This document shows, one piece after another, positions 18,082-30,402 of a DNA stretch of 63,038 nucleotides (the first letter of the stretch is position 1; every line of letters starts with the position of its first letter). Both the position numbers and the translations under genes were made by a program. Under the pieces are notes generated by a model. It was not told the DNA's origin. It saw only the letters and a program-made list of their open reading frames with translations, and searched no databases. This stretch comes from JBFGCA01 sp041567315 (GTDB lineage: Bacteria; Acidobacteriota; Thermoanaerobaculia; Multivoradales; JAHEKO01): contig JBFGCA010000011.1 in NCBI GenBank assembly GCA_041567315.1, positions 1-63,038 of the forward strand. Direction: 5' to 3'.

Positions 18082-19332
18082 TCAGTTCAGGCGTAGGCGA
18101 TCGTAGCCGTCCCAGTCGGAGACGTCCGAGAGCACTACCCGATCGCCCGCTTCGAGACCGGCGACAATCTCGACGGTATTGACCGAGGCGCGACCCAGCT
18201 CCACCGTCACCCGGTGGGCCTGGTGCCCGTCTCCGGCGACCTTGAACAGGCTGATGGGTTGACCGGGCTGGCCGTAGGCCGGGCGGCCCACGAACAGCAC
18301 GTTCTCCAGGCGCTCGATCTCGATGGTGCCGTCGACGCTGAGATCGGGCCGCGCCCCCTTCGGCAGCGGCCCGTCGAAGGTCACCTCCACGGTCACCGCC
18401 CCGTGGCGGACCGCCGGGTCGATGCGGGCCACGCGGCCGGCGACCAGGCCCAGCCGCGTGTCGATCTCGGCCTTCTGCCCGACCAGCAGGTCGCGCGCCT
18501 GCACCTCGGGGATGCCGAGGCGGGCCTTGAGCCGGCCGGGCTCGGCTACCTGCGCCAGGATGTCTCCGGGCGCCACGCGCTGCCCTTCCTCGACGTCGAC
18601 CTGCTGGAGCACGCCGTCCATGCCGGCGACCACCCGCAGGCCGCGCACCTTCTCCCGCTGCAGCCGATCGAGAGCGCGCAGCCGCTCCAGCCGGCTGCGC
18701 TCGGCCTCGAGGCGGGCCTCGGCCGAGCGCGCGGTCTTGGCCAGCCGCTCCTTCTCGATCGCCGAGCGCTTGGCCAGCTCGGCCGCCCGCAGCCGCGACA
18801 GCTCGGCGGTCAGCTCGGGCAGCAGCCCCTCGGCGGCCAGCCGCTCGTCGGCGGCGGCCTGCAGATCGGCCTGGTTGTGCTCGGCGGCCACCGCCGCGAA
18901 AACCGACTCCTGCGACAGCGCGCCGCTCTCGAGATCCGCCTGCAGCACCCGGAAGTCGGCTTCGGCGGCGCGCAGCTCCGCTTCGGCCTCGAGGGCGGCC
19001 TGCTCGAGCTCGGGATTGCTCAGCTCGACGACGGCGGTCTGCGCGGTCACCGGCGTTCCCGGCCTCGCCAGGATGCGCTCGACCTGGCCGGAGCTCGAGG
19101 CCGACACCCACTGCACGCTCTCGGGGACCAGGGTGCCCGGTCCCCGCACCTGGCGCAACATCTCACCGCGCTCGACGGTGGCGATCCACAGCGCCTGACC
19201 CTCGACGTGCGGCGCCGCCGGCTCCAGGCTGGCGACTCCCAGGGTGGCACCGATCAGCACCAGGCCACCGGCGCCGGCGAGTAGCAAGCGCCGACGACGG
19301 CGCTTCGAGCTGAGATTTCGCTGGATGTCCAC
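18082..19332 (-). CDS. HlyD/RND-type periplasmic adaptor protein
   Basis: A 416-residue protein. GTG 19332 is preferred because GGAGG lies six bases upstream; TTG 19338 is the alternative. A basic N-terminus (KRRRRRLLLAGAGGL) forms a single membrane anchor. The lipoyl half-motifs (GQVERILARPGTPVTAQ and GVLQQVDVEEGQRVAPGD) flank a long coiled-coil hairpin (about residues 105-235, rich in Ala/Glu/Arg). A beta-barrel and membrane-proximal domain follow. It links the ABC ATPase and permease downstream to an outer-membrane channel. First gene of the probable exporter operon. Confidence 0.9.
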   Translation of the reverse strand: MDIQRNLSSKRRRRRLLLAGAGGLVLIGATLGVASLEPAAPHVEGQALWIATVERGEMLRQVRGPGTLVPESVQWVSASSSGQVERILARPGTPVTAQTAVVELSNPELEQAALEAEAELRAAEADFRVLQADLESGALSQESVFAAVAAEHNQADLQAAADERLAAEGLLPELTAELSRLRAAELAKRSAIEKERLAKTARSAEARLEAERSRLERLRALDRLQREKVRGLRVVAGMDGVLQQVDVEEGQRVAPGDILAQVAEPGRLKARLGIPEVQARDLLVGQKAEIDTRLGLVAGRVARIDPAVRHGAVTVEVTFDGPLPKGARPDLSVDGTIEIERLENVLFVGRPAYGQPGQPISLFKVAGDGHQAHRVTVELGRASVNTVEIVAGLEAGDRVVLSDVSDWDGYDRLRLN

Positions 19333-19916
19333 AATCAACCTCCGCTCCCTGCCGAGCAGGGAACGTGCCAGTTCGCCGGTCCGCTTTCGCCCCTGCGTTG
19401 GCGCTTCGCCGGCCCGTCCGCGGGGGCGGCGCTGCGACCGGCGTCCGGTTCCGGGAAACCGTGTACCGGAAGCGGACGCCGCTCGCCGGCCGCCGGCATC
19501 TCGCCCCCTTCATGTCCCCCGGCTGCGTGCCGGCCACGGCGCGGTCCGGGGCGCTGCGGCAGGCCGCCGTCCCGGCGCCGCGCGCCGCCGGCCGGCCCAC
19601 CCGGGCGGTTTGGTCCGGCCCGACCACCGTCCCACCCCAGCGGGCGGGGCCGCCCCGACCCATGGGTCTGAATATTAAGAAAAAGTAACGCTTAATAAAG
19701 ATACGTAGACCGATGCCCGGCGTTCGATTTCGAGATCGTTTTTCCCACCTCCGGAACGCCGTGGAGCCAGCGCGGCGTGGCCGCAACCGAGCGGCGGAGC
19801 AAGCGCCGCCGAAGTGCCGCCGCTCTTTCCGCCGCTTGGCATGCTCCCTGCTCGCGTGCCGTCAACGCGACACGGGGCCTTCTTCCCAGACCGCAGATTT
19901 CGGAGGACGCTGAGTC
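19333..19916. other. 584-bp divergent intergenic region with AT-rich island
   Basis: No gene is supported. It separates the exporter operon (reverse) from the polyketide synthase (forward) and so must contain both promoters. Positions 19669-19706 form a sharply AT-rich island in otherwise very GC-rich DNA, the best place for promoter elements, though I cannot fix a confident -35/-10 pair. Two imperfect palindromes (19440-19480 and 19718-19761) lie on either side of the island. Confidence 0.6.
19440..19480. repeat. imperfect 15-bp inverted repeat upstream of the polyketide synthase
   Basis: Arms 19440-19454 and 19466-19480 pair at 14 of 15 positions (GGCGTCCGGTTCCGG on the left) around an 11-nt loop. 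A weaker relative with GGCGTT ends is seen at 19718-19761. It could be an operator or a small repeat element. Confidence 0.5.
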
Positions 19917-25466
<5,550 letters not shown>

Positions 25467-25556
25467 CGCACGGGAACGAGACCGATGCACATCTTCGAAC
25501 CCCGACCCCGCGGCGACCACCGCCCCCCCCGGTGGCGGCCGCTGGTCGATGCGGTT

Positions 25557-25595
25557 TCGAGGGCCGTGGACTGCGCGTGGCAGTCCGCCCTACGA
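25557..25595 (+). promoter_or_regulatory. 5' stem-loop A upstream of the first precursor gene
   Basis: An apical stem of seven perfect pairs (25568-25574 with 25580-25586) closes the loop GCGTG. An outer stem pairs AGGGC (25560-25564) with GCCCT (25587-25591), then TCG with CGA past a one-base bulge. It ends 59 nt before the start codon at 25655. Same apical loop as at 26498 and 26809. Confidence 0.6.
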
Positions 25596-25654
25596 GAGGC
25601 CGGACCGGCTTCCGCCGGCGGCCTCGAGACCAGGCTCAGCGAAAGGAGGAATCC

Positions 25655-25777
25655 ATGGCTGAGAAGGCGCTCTACGAGACCCCGCACCTGGTGGACGTCG
25701 AGGAGATGGCAGGCGAAGAGGAGTTCGACGTCTGCATCACCGGCGGCGGCGCCAAGGCGGCGAGCCCGGCCGGCTAG
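25655..25777 (+). CDS. RiPP precursor peptide 1
   Basis: A 40-residue peptide with a strong AAAGGAGG ribosome site. The leader MAEKALYETPHLVDVEE contains YxxPxL, the motif bound by PqqD-like recognition domains in lasso peptide precursors. The acidic linker MAGEEEFDV is followed by the putative core CITGGGAKAASPAG. Compared with three other copies, the invariant points are Y, P, L, DVEE, then C-x-T-G/S-G-G. This copy has a single Cys. It is flanked by hairpins 5' and 3', so it looks like an independent expression cassette. The core/leader boundary is inferred. Confidence 0.85.
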   Translation: MAEKALYETPHLVDVEEMAGEEEFDVCITGGGAKAASPAG

Positions 25778-25800
25778 GTCGAGTCTCACTGAGCTAGGGA

Positions 25801-25836
25801 GGGCGTGGGGTGGCCGCTCGCGGCTGCCCCACGCCC
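25801..25836 (+). terminator. strong GC hairpin after precursor 1
   Basis: Perfect 10-bp stem 25801-25810 with 25827-25836, extended by GGCCG/CGGCT inside, beginning 23 nt after the stop. No T-run follows, so it may terminate, or protect the short transcript's 3' end. Confidence 0.55.
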
Positions 25837-25903
25837 ACGGTTCCTCTCCCGCCAGCGCCGCTCGAGGCGGACTCGGGGACGGCACGGCGGAGCCCGAAAC
25901 CGG

Positions 25904-25920
25904 CTGCAGTCTAGCAGTCC
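25904..25920 (+). promoter_or_regulatory. degenerate 5' stem-loop B upstream of precursor 2
   Basis: CTGC at 25904-25907 pairs with GCAG at 25914-25917 around a different 6-nt loop, extended by a wobble pair and a G-C pair. It keeps the CTGC/GCAG stem core and the following TCC of the other three elements but not the GCGTG loop. It lies 34 nt before the start at 25955. Confidence 0.3.
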
Positions 25921-25954
25921 AACCACCCACTTCTAGCGGAAGGAGGACAGGACC

Positions 25955-26083
25955 ATGGAGCCCGAAAAAGAGATCTACCAGACGCCCCTGCTGCTCGACG
26001 TCGAGGAGATCACCAGCGGCGAGCTGGAGGACGACATCTGCGTCACCGGCGGTGGAGTGGCCAAGCTGGTCGACGCCCCTTAG
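25955..26083 (+). CDS. RiPP precursor peptide 2
   Basis: A 42-residue peptide, ribosome site GAAGGAGGA. The leader MEPEKEIYQTPLLLDVEE keeps YxxPxL and DVEE; the linker ITSGELEDDI is acidic; the putative core is CVTGGGVAKLVDAP with one Cys. It diverges most from the other three copies at both ends, which makes the retained YxxPxL and CxTGGG motifs informative. Confidence 0.85.
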   Translation: MEPEKEIYQTPLLLDVEEITSGELEDDICVTGGGVAKLVDAP

Positions 26084-26092
26084 CCGACGGCC

Positions 26093-26123
26093 GGCGCGGC
26101 CCGGGCGCCAGCGACGCCGCGCC
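26093..26123 (+). terminator. GC hairpin after precursor 2
   Basis: Perfect 8-bp stem (26093-26100 with 26116-26123) 9 nt after the stop codon, loop 15 nt. No T-tract. Confidence 0.45.
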
Positions 26124-26186
26124 GCCGATCTCACTCATCCGACCCTCGCCGGCGGCGAGGGCCTCTGAACTCGGGAGGTGCTCTTG

Positions 26187-26468
26187 ATGGCCGTTCAACT
26201 GGCTGCGATTCCGAAGCGCGACGAGACGGTGGTGATCAACCGCGACTACGAAGTGCCGTCGCTGCTCCATCCGATGACTGGCAAGATCTTCGTCACCAAC
26301 TGGGTCGGGGCGCGGGTCATGGAGCTCGCCGACGGCACCCGGTCGGTCGAGCGGATCGTCGAGCTGATCCTCGAGCAGTTCGAGGGCACCGCCCCGGAGG
26401 TGGTGCGCCAGGAGGTGCTGGGGTTTCTCGAGGACGGCGCCGACAAGGGGCTGGTGGCATGGAACTGA
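26187..26468 (+). CDS. PqqD-like peptide recognition protein (RRE) 1
   Basis: A 93-residue protein. ATG 26187 is preferred because GGAGG at 26174-26178 is correctly spaced for it and overlaps the alternative GTG at 26178. It has the PqqD winged-helix pattern: VINRDYEVPSLLHPMTGKIF, WVGARVMELADGTRSVERIV, and a final helix ending GLVAWN. PqqD-like RRE domains bind the leader and present the core to the modifying enzyme; the YxxPxL leaders encoded on both sides are the likely ligands. It lies between precursors 2 and 3. Confidence 0.9.
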   Translation: MAVQLAAIPKRDETVVINRDYEVPSLLHPMTGKIFVTNWVGARVMELADGTRSVERIVELILEQFEGTAPEVVRQEVLGFLEDGADKGLVAWN

Positions 26469-26497
26469 GCGGCGACTGCGGGTCGCCGGCGAAGCGT

Positions 26498-26551
26498 CTT
26501 GCCGGTCCGTGGGTCGTGGGCTGCGCGTGGCAGTCCGCCCCGGCCGGCAAG
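26498..26551 (+). promoter_or_regulatory. 5' stem-loop C upstream of precursor 3
   Basis: Apical stem 26518-26524 with 26530-26536 (six Watson-Crick pairs and one G-U) closes the same GCGTG loop as in copy A. An outer stem CTTGCCGG (26498-26505) pairs perfectly with CCGGCAAG (26544-26551). The outer stem sequence is unrelated to copies A and D, but pairing is kept. It ends 59 nt before the start codon. Confidence 0.6.
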
Positions 26552-26610
26552 CCCCGGGGACGGCGAGAACCGGGGCAGCAGACCCATCTTTGCGACGAAA
26601 GGAGCAAGAC

Positions 26611-26736
26611 ATGGGGCCTGACAGCAGACACCTGCGCTACGAGACTCCCGTCCTGGTGGACGTGGAGGAGGTCTCCGGACTGGAGGAGGGCCTCTGCGCC
26701 ACCAGCGGGGGCTGCGGCGACGCCAAGGCCGTGTAG
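26611..26736 (+). CDS. RiPP precursor peptide 3
   Basis: A 41-residue peptide, ribosome site AAAGGAG. The leader MGPDSRHLRYETPVLVDVEE is followed by VSGLEEGL and the putative core CATSGGCGDAKAV. This copy has two cysteines six residues apart (C-x5-C) and Ser in place of the first Gly of the TGG motif. It is thus a natural variant that tests which core residues matter for the radical SAM enzyme. Confidence 0.85.
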   Translation: MGPDSRHLRYETPVLVDVEEVSGLEEGLCATSGGCGDAKAV

Positions 26737-26745
26737 CAGCGGGGA

Positions 26746-26780
26746 GGGGGCGGCACGGCTCGCTGGGCCGTTCCGCCCCC
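26746..26780 (+). terminator. GC hairpin after precursor 3
   Basis: Stem GGGGGCGG (26746-26753) with CCGCCCCC (26773-26780), continued by ACGG/CCGT after a one-base mismatch. It begins 9 nt after the stop. Confidence 0.55.
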
Positions 26781-26808
26781 GCTCACTCTCGCCGTTCCGC
26801 ACTCTGGC

Positions 26809-26852
26809 TCTCGAGGGCAGGCGCTGCGCGTGGCAGCCCGCCTTGATCGAGA
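26809..26852 (+). promoter_or_regulatory. 5' stem-loop D upstream of precursor 4
   Basis: CTGC (26824-26827) pairs with GCAG (26833-26836) around the GCGTG loop. After a 2-nt bulge, AGGCG pairs with CGCCT, and the base is closed by TCTCGA (26809-26814) with TCGAGA (26847-26852). Outer stems again differ in sequence from the other copies while staying paired. It ends 64 nt before the start codon. Confidence 0.6.
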
Positions 26853-26916
26853 CGTCCCGGCGGGCCACGGCCCCGGGCCGGGGCGGCAAACCGCTCGGCG
26901 TAAAGGAGGAAGACCC

Positions 26917-27039
26917 ATGGCCGAGAAAGAGACCTACGAGAGCCCGTCCCTGGTGGACGTGGAAGAGGTCTCGGGTGAACAGGAGGGTCTCTGCGTCACC
27001 GGAGGTGGCTGCAAGGACGTCCAGCAGGAGGCTCCCTAA
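26917..27039 (+). CDS. RiPP precursor peptide 4
   Basis: A 40-residue peptide, ribosome site AAAGGAGGA. The leader MAEKETYESPSLVDVEE is closest to that of precursor 1. The linker VSGEQEGL matches precursor 3, and the putative core CVTGGGCKDVQQEAP has the C-x5-C pair seen in precursor 3. Mixed relationships between copies suggest repeated duplication and recombination of the cassette. Confidence 0.85.
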   Translation: MAEKETYESPSLVDVEEVSGEQEGLCVTGGGCKDVQQEAP

Positions 27040-27049
27040 CGCCTGAGGA

Positions 27050-27078
27050 GGGCGGGGCGGCCGCCCGCCGCCCCGCCC
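27050..27078 (+). terminator. GC hairpin after precursor 4
   Basis: Perfect 11-bp stem (27050-27060 with 27068-27078), 7-nt loop, starting 11 nt after the stop. It lies between the precursor cassettes and the enzyme operon, so enzymes may need readthrough or their own promoter. Confidence 0.55.
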
Positions 27079-27128
27079 GCCATTCCCGGTCGACTCTGCC
27101 AAGACGCCGCAGCGAGACACGAGACGCC

Positions 27129-27620
27129 ATGAAACCCAGGAGCACATCGACGAGGACCCGGCCGCGCTGGACCTGGCAGCGGTCGCGGGCCAATCGCCGG
27201 CTGTCGATCCTGCCGAGGCTGCGCGCCAAGAGCGTCGGACGCCGGTTGCCGAGGCGCCCGGCGAGACCGCAGTGGAGACCCTTCGCCGTCTCCGAGCCCC
27301 CGGTTGCCTTCCGTCTGGCGAGCGCTGCGGAGCTGCCCGGCAACGGCAACGGCCGGCAGGAGCCGGCCGCCGACGCGCTGCTCTTCGTCGTCGCCGAGAG
27401 CGGCCCGCCGCAGCGCCTCCACACCAACGAGAGCAAGTTCTCGTGCTGCAACCGGGTGTGGAGCGGCGTCGCCCGGCTGGCCGACGGCAGCCTGACGGTC
27501 GGCGAGATCGCCGAGCGCCTGGCGGCACCCTTCCACGGTGCGGTCCGCGGCGTCGTGCGGGGACGGGTCGCCGACTGCGTCCACGAATGCGCCCGCAGGG
27601 GGTTGATCGAATGGAACTGA
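27129..27620 (+). CDS. PqqD-like peptide recognition protein 2 with basic N-terminal extension
   Basis: A 163-residue protein. From about residue 55 it is PqqD-like. The last 47 residues align without gaps to RRE 1 (LADGSLTVGEIAERL versus LADGTRSVERIVELI; both end GL-x-x-WN). The first 55 residues are very Arg-rich and have no counterpart in PqqD; the start ATG 27129 has only a weak ribosome site, so the extension may be untranslated. The stop overlaps the radical SAM start by 10 nt, which implies coupled translation and a direct partnership with that enzyme. Confidence 0.7.
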   Translation: MKPRSTSTRTRPRWTWQRSRANRRLSILPRLRAKSVGRRLPRRPARPQWRPFAVSEPPVAFRLASAAELPGNGNGRQEPAADALLFVVAESGPPQRLHTNESKFSCCNRVWSGVARLADGSLTVGEIAERLAAPFHGAVRGVVRGRVADCVHECARRGLIEWN

Positions 27621-28810
27621 CAGCCGAGAGCCGCGAGTTCGATCCGCGGCGTCGCTTCCGGCCCAACATCTACTGGTATCTGACCTTCCGCTGCAACCTG
27701 GCCTGCAAGCACTGCTGGGTGGAGTCCTCGCCCTGGGTCGACACCTCCGGCGACCTCACCACCCTCGAGGCGATGCGGGTGGTCCAGCAGATGGTCGAGC
27801 TCAACGTCGGCACCTGCATCATGACCGGCGGCGAGGTGCTCAGCCGGCGGGATGCGCTCGACGTGCTGCTTGCGCTGACCGACAACGGCATCCGGGTGGC
27901 GATGGAGACCAACGGCCTGCTGGTCTCCGACCGCTTCATCGAGCTCGCCCGCGAGCTGCAGGCCCAGCGCCTGCTCAACATCACCATCAGCCTGGACGGC
28001 GGCACCGCCGAAGCCCACGACCGTCTGCGCGGGCCCGGGACCTTCCGCCGCACCTTCGCCAAGCTGGGCCGGCTCACCGCCGGCGGCGTCGCCTACGCCG
28101 TCCAGTGCGTGCTCAATAGCAGCAACATCGAGACCATCCCGGTGCTCTACGAGCGGGCGGCGGAGCTCGAGCCCGGGCTCCGCACCGTCGCCTTCGCCCT
28201 GCTCAACCCGATCGGCCGCGGCGAGGAGCTGGTCGGCGACCTGGGGATCGGCTTCGGCGAGCTGACCCGCATCCTCGGACTGATCGAGGAGCACAAGGGC
28301 CGCTTCCACGGCTGCACCATGGTCAAGGCGCCGCCCGCCGCCATCCCGCCGCGATACCTGGGGATGGTGTTCCGCGACCGCGAGGTCGAAACGCTGGTCA
28401 GCTGCCAGTTCCCTCTGCTGGGCATCCTGCCCGACGGCGCGGTCACCGTCTGCGCGCTGTCGCGCGACAACGAGGAGCTGCACTTCGGCAACGTCCGCAC
28501 CTCCAACCTCAAACGCATCTGGAGCGAGCGGCGGATGGACCTGCTGCGCGGCCGCTATCTCGACACCGACAACCTGGCCGGGATCTGCGGCGACTGCATC
28601 TGGAAGCGGCGGTGCCGCGGGGCCTGCCGGGCGTGGGCCTGGGAGGAGACCGGCAACTTCGACGCCCCCTACCCGCTGTGCGCCGCGCTCGCCGAGGCCG
28701 GTCAGTTCCCGGCGGCCTATCGCCTGTCGCGGCTGCGCGCGGCCGATCCCGGCTACCAGCCCCCCGGCGGCCGCTGTATCTGCCCGCTGAGCCCGGAGGT
28801 GGCGGCGTGA
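27611..28810 (+). CDS. radical SAM/SPASM peptide-modifying enzyme
   Basis: A 399-residue enzyme. The SAM cluster is CNLACKHC (C28, C32, C35), followed by the MTGGEVL motif (GGE) and SLDGGTAEAHDRLRG. The C-terminal SPASM domain is complete: CQFPLLGILPDGAVTVC, then CGDCIWKRRCRGAC (the CX2CX5CX3C pattern) and a last Cys in PLCAAL, so two auxiliary Fe-S clusters are expected. Family members form thioether (sactipeptide, ranthipeptide) or C-C/C-O cross-links on leader-guided peptides, or oxidise residues. Conserved C and T in the four cores are the likely targets. No fused RRE; the adjacent PqqD-like proteins supply it. Confidence 0.9.
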   Translation: MELTAESREFDPRRRFRPNIYWYLTFRCNLACKHCWVESSPWVDTSGDLTTLEAMRVVQQMVELNVGTCIMTGGEVLSRRDALDVLLALTDNGIRVAMETNGLLVSDRFIELARELQAQRLLNITISLDGGTAEAHDRLRGPGTFRRTFAKLGRLTAGGVAYAVQCVLNSSNIETIPVLYERAAELEPGLRTVAFALLNPIGRGEELVGDLGIGFGELTRILGLIEEHKGRFHGCTMVKAPPAAIPPRYLGMVFRDREVETLVSCQFPLLGILPDGAVTVCALSRDNEELHFGNVRTSNLKRIWSERRMDLLRGRYLDTDNLAGICGDCIWKRRCRGACRAWAWEETGNFDAPYPLCAALAEAGQFPAAYRLSRLRAADPGYQPPGGRCICPLSPEVAA

Positions 28811-30402
28811 CCGTGGCTCCCGCCGCCGCCCGCGGCTACCGCGACTTCGTGCGGCCGGGCCACCCGCTGCTGGCGCGGCTGTTTCCGGGGTCCGCGCCCC
28901 AGCGCACCAACGGCGGCGAGCGGGCGCTGGCAGCGACCCTCGACCAGGCGCGCCGGCGCTTCCGGTACCGGGCGGTGGTGGGCCGGCGCAGCTTCGACGA
29001 GCTCCAAGCCCGGCTCGACGGCGGCGGCGGGCCGCTCGAGCTCAACTGTCTGAACAGCGCCTGCATCCTGGTGGCGCGGCTCCGCGAGCTGGGCTTCTCG
29101 GCCGACGAGGTCTTCGTCGTTCCGGCCGGCCGGCGCTCGAACATCGGCGCCGGCACCGGCGCCGACTTCCACGCCTGGGTGCTGGTGCGGCTCGCCGGCG
29201 GCATGCGCTGGATCGACACCGCAGACCTCAGCGTCAGCTCGCCCCGCGGCCAGGAGATCCTCGCCGCCCACCACGTCTACGCGATGTTCAACGACCAGCA
29301 CGTCTACGGTCTGGAGAGCCAGAAGCGGCGCCTGCTGCTGGACGAGCCGCCGACGGGACGCAACCGCCTCTATCTTTTCGGCCACCCCGAGGCGGCGCTT
29401 TCGGCGGCGGTGGCCGACCCCGCCTTCCAGCAGCTGGTCGGGCGGCTGGCGGCCGGCGAGCCGCTGCCGGCCGGCGACGCCGCCGAAGGCTGGCTCGAGG
29501 CCGGGCTGCTGGCCACCCGCGACCGCCGGCTGGTCGCCGGACCCAAGCTGGTCCTGGTGCCCGAGCGCCCCGAGCGCGAGCTGTTCGCACTGACGGCGGC
29601 CGACATCGACCGCTATCTCGGGGTGGTGGCGGCGACCGTGCCGCGTCTGCGCGCCGCCTTCGAGCGGACCACGGCGGCGCACCGCTGGAGCTGGTCCGAG
29701 GTCTGCCACGCAGTGGTGGCCGGCATGCTCCTCGACCTCAGCGTCGGCCGCGGGTTCGACATCCAGCGCCGGGTGCGGCGCGAGCGGGGCGCCAGCGTGG
29801 TGTGGGCCTTCGAGCGGGTCTCCGCCCGCCACGCGGTGGGCGTCTACTGGGCCGAGACCGCGAGCGGCGACTGGGCCGCCGGACAGCTCTGGCACCTGGC
29901 GGTCCGCCAGCCGCGGGTACGTCTGGGACGAACGATGGTGGAAACGCTGGGCGCCGCGGTCACCGGCGGCAGCGTCGCCGCCTCCGCGCCCGAGACGCTC
30001 TACCTGCGCTTCAACGGCGTGCTCCAGGGGCACGACGGCGGCTGGCAGGTGACCTGGCCGGCCTTCCCCGCGGCCGACGCCGAGCTGCTGTCGGCGCCGC
30101 TTCGCGAGGGCGGCGACCGGCTGCTGGCCGAGGCGATCCAGCCGGCGATGGCGCGGCTCGCCGACCATCCGTGGTGGCGCCGGGCGGTAGAGGACGACGC
30201 CTACCGGCACGCCGTGCTGCGTCTGACCCTGGACTATGGAACCGACCGCGTCTTCGACGCCGGGCTGCTGCCGGAGCCGCCGCTGGACGGCGAGGTGCCG
30301 GTGAGCTGGGGGCGCTGGCTGTGGCTGGGCCGCCGCGGCGACGCCCTGCCCCGGCGCCGCGACGCGCTGGCCGGTGAGCGGCCGGCCCGGAGGGCACGAT
30401 GA
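28807..30402 (+). CDS. transglutaminase-like (lasso B2-like) putative leader peptidase
   Basis: A 531-residue protein starting at GTG 28807, overlapping the radical SAM stop (GTGA). Residues about 60-150 have the transglutaminase-like core: C81 in ELNCLNSACIL with Ala and Arg/Gly at the expected +4, +12 and +15 spacing, H122 in FHAWVLV, and D137 in RWIDTAD. In lasso clusters the B2 member of this superfamily removes the leader after RRE delivery, and that role is inferred here. It is three times longer than B2: residues about 170-530 are an unrecognised region with winged-helix-like stretches. A role as amidase or cross-linker cannot be excluded. Confidence 0.7.
   Translation: MTVAPAAARGYRDFVRPGHPLLARLFPGSAPQRTNGGERALAATLDQARRRFRYRAVVGRRSFDELQARLDGGGGPLELNCLNSACILVARLRELGFSADEVFVVPAGRRSNIGAGTGADFHAWVLVRLAGGMRWIDTADLSVSSPRGQEILAAHHVYAMFNDQHVYGLESQKRRLLLDEPPTGRNRLYLFGHPEAALSAAVADPAFQQLVGRLAAGEPLPAGDAAEGWLEAGLLATRDRRLVAGPKLVLVPERPERELFALTAADIDRYLGVVAATVPRLRAAFERTTAAHRWSWSEVCHAVVAGMLLDLSVGRGFDIQRRVRRERGASVVWAFERVSARHAVGVYWAETASGDWAAGQLWHLAVRQPRVRLGRTMVETLGAAVTGGSVAASAPETLYLRFNGVLQGHDGGWQVTWPAFPAADAELLSAPLREGGDRLLAEAIQPAMARLADHPWWRRAVEDDAYRHAVLRLTLDYGTDRVFDAGLLPEPPLDGEVPVSWGRWLWLGRRGDALPRRRDALAGERPARRAR

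Noticed and set aside
27611..28810. Mycofactocin or PQQ biosynthesis
   Set aside because: Precursors lack the C-terminal VY of MftA and the Glu-Tyr pair of PqqA; the PqqB-like gene is 24 kb away and predicted to be exported.
25655..30402. Classification as a lasso peptide cluster
   Set aside because: No asparagine-synthetase-like cyclase, and no conserved core N-terminal Gly/Cys with an Asp/Glu at ring position 7-9 could be fixed. A SPASM enzyme is present instead.
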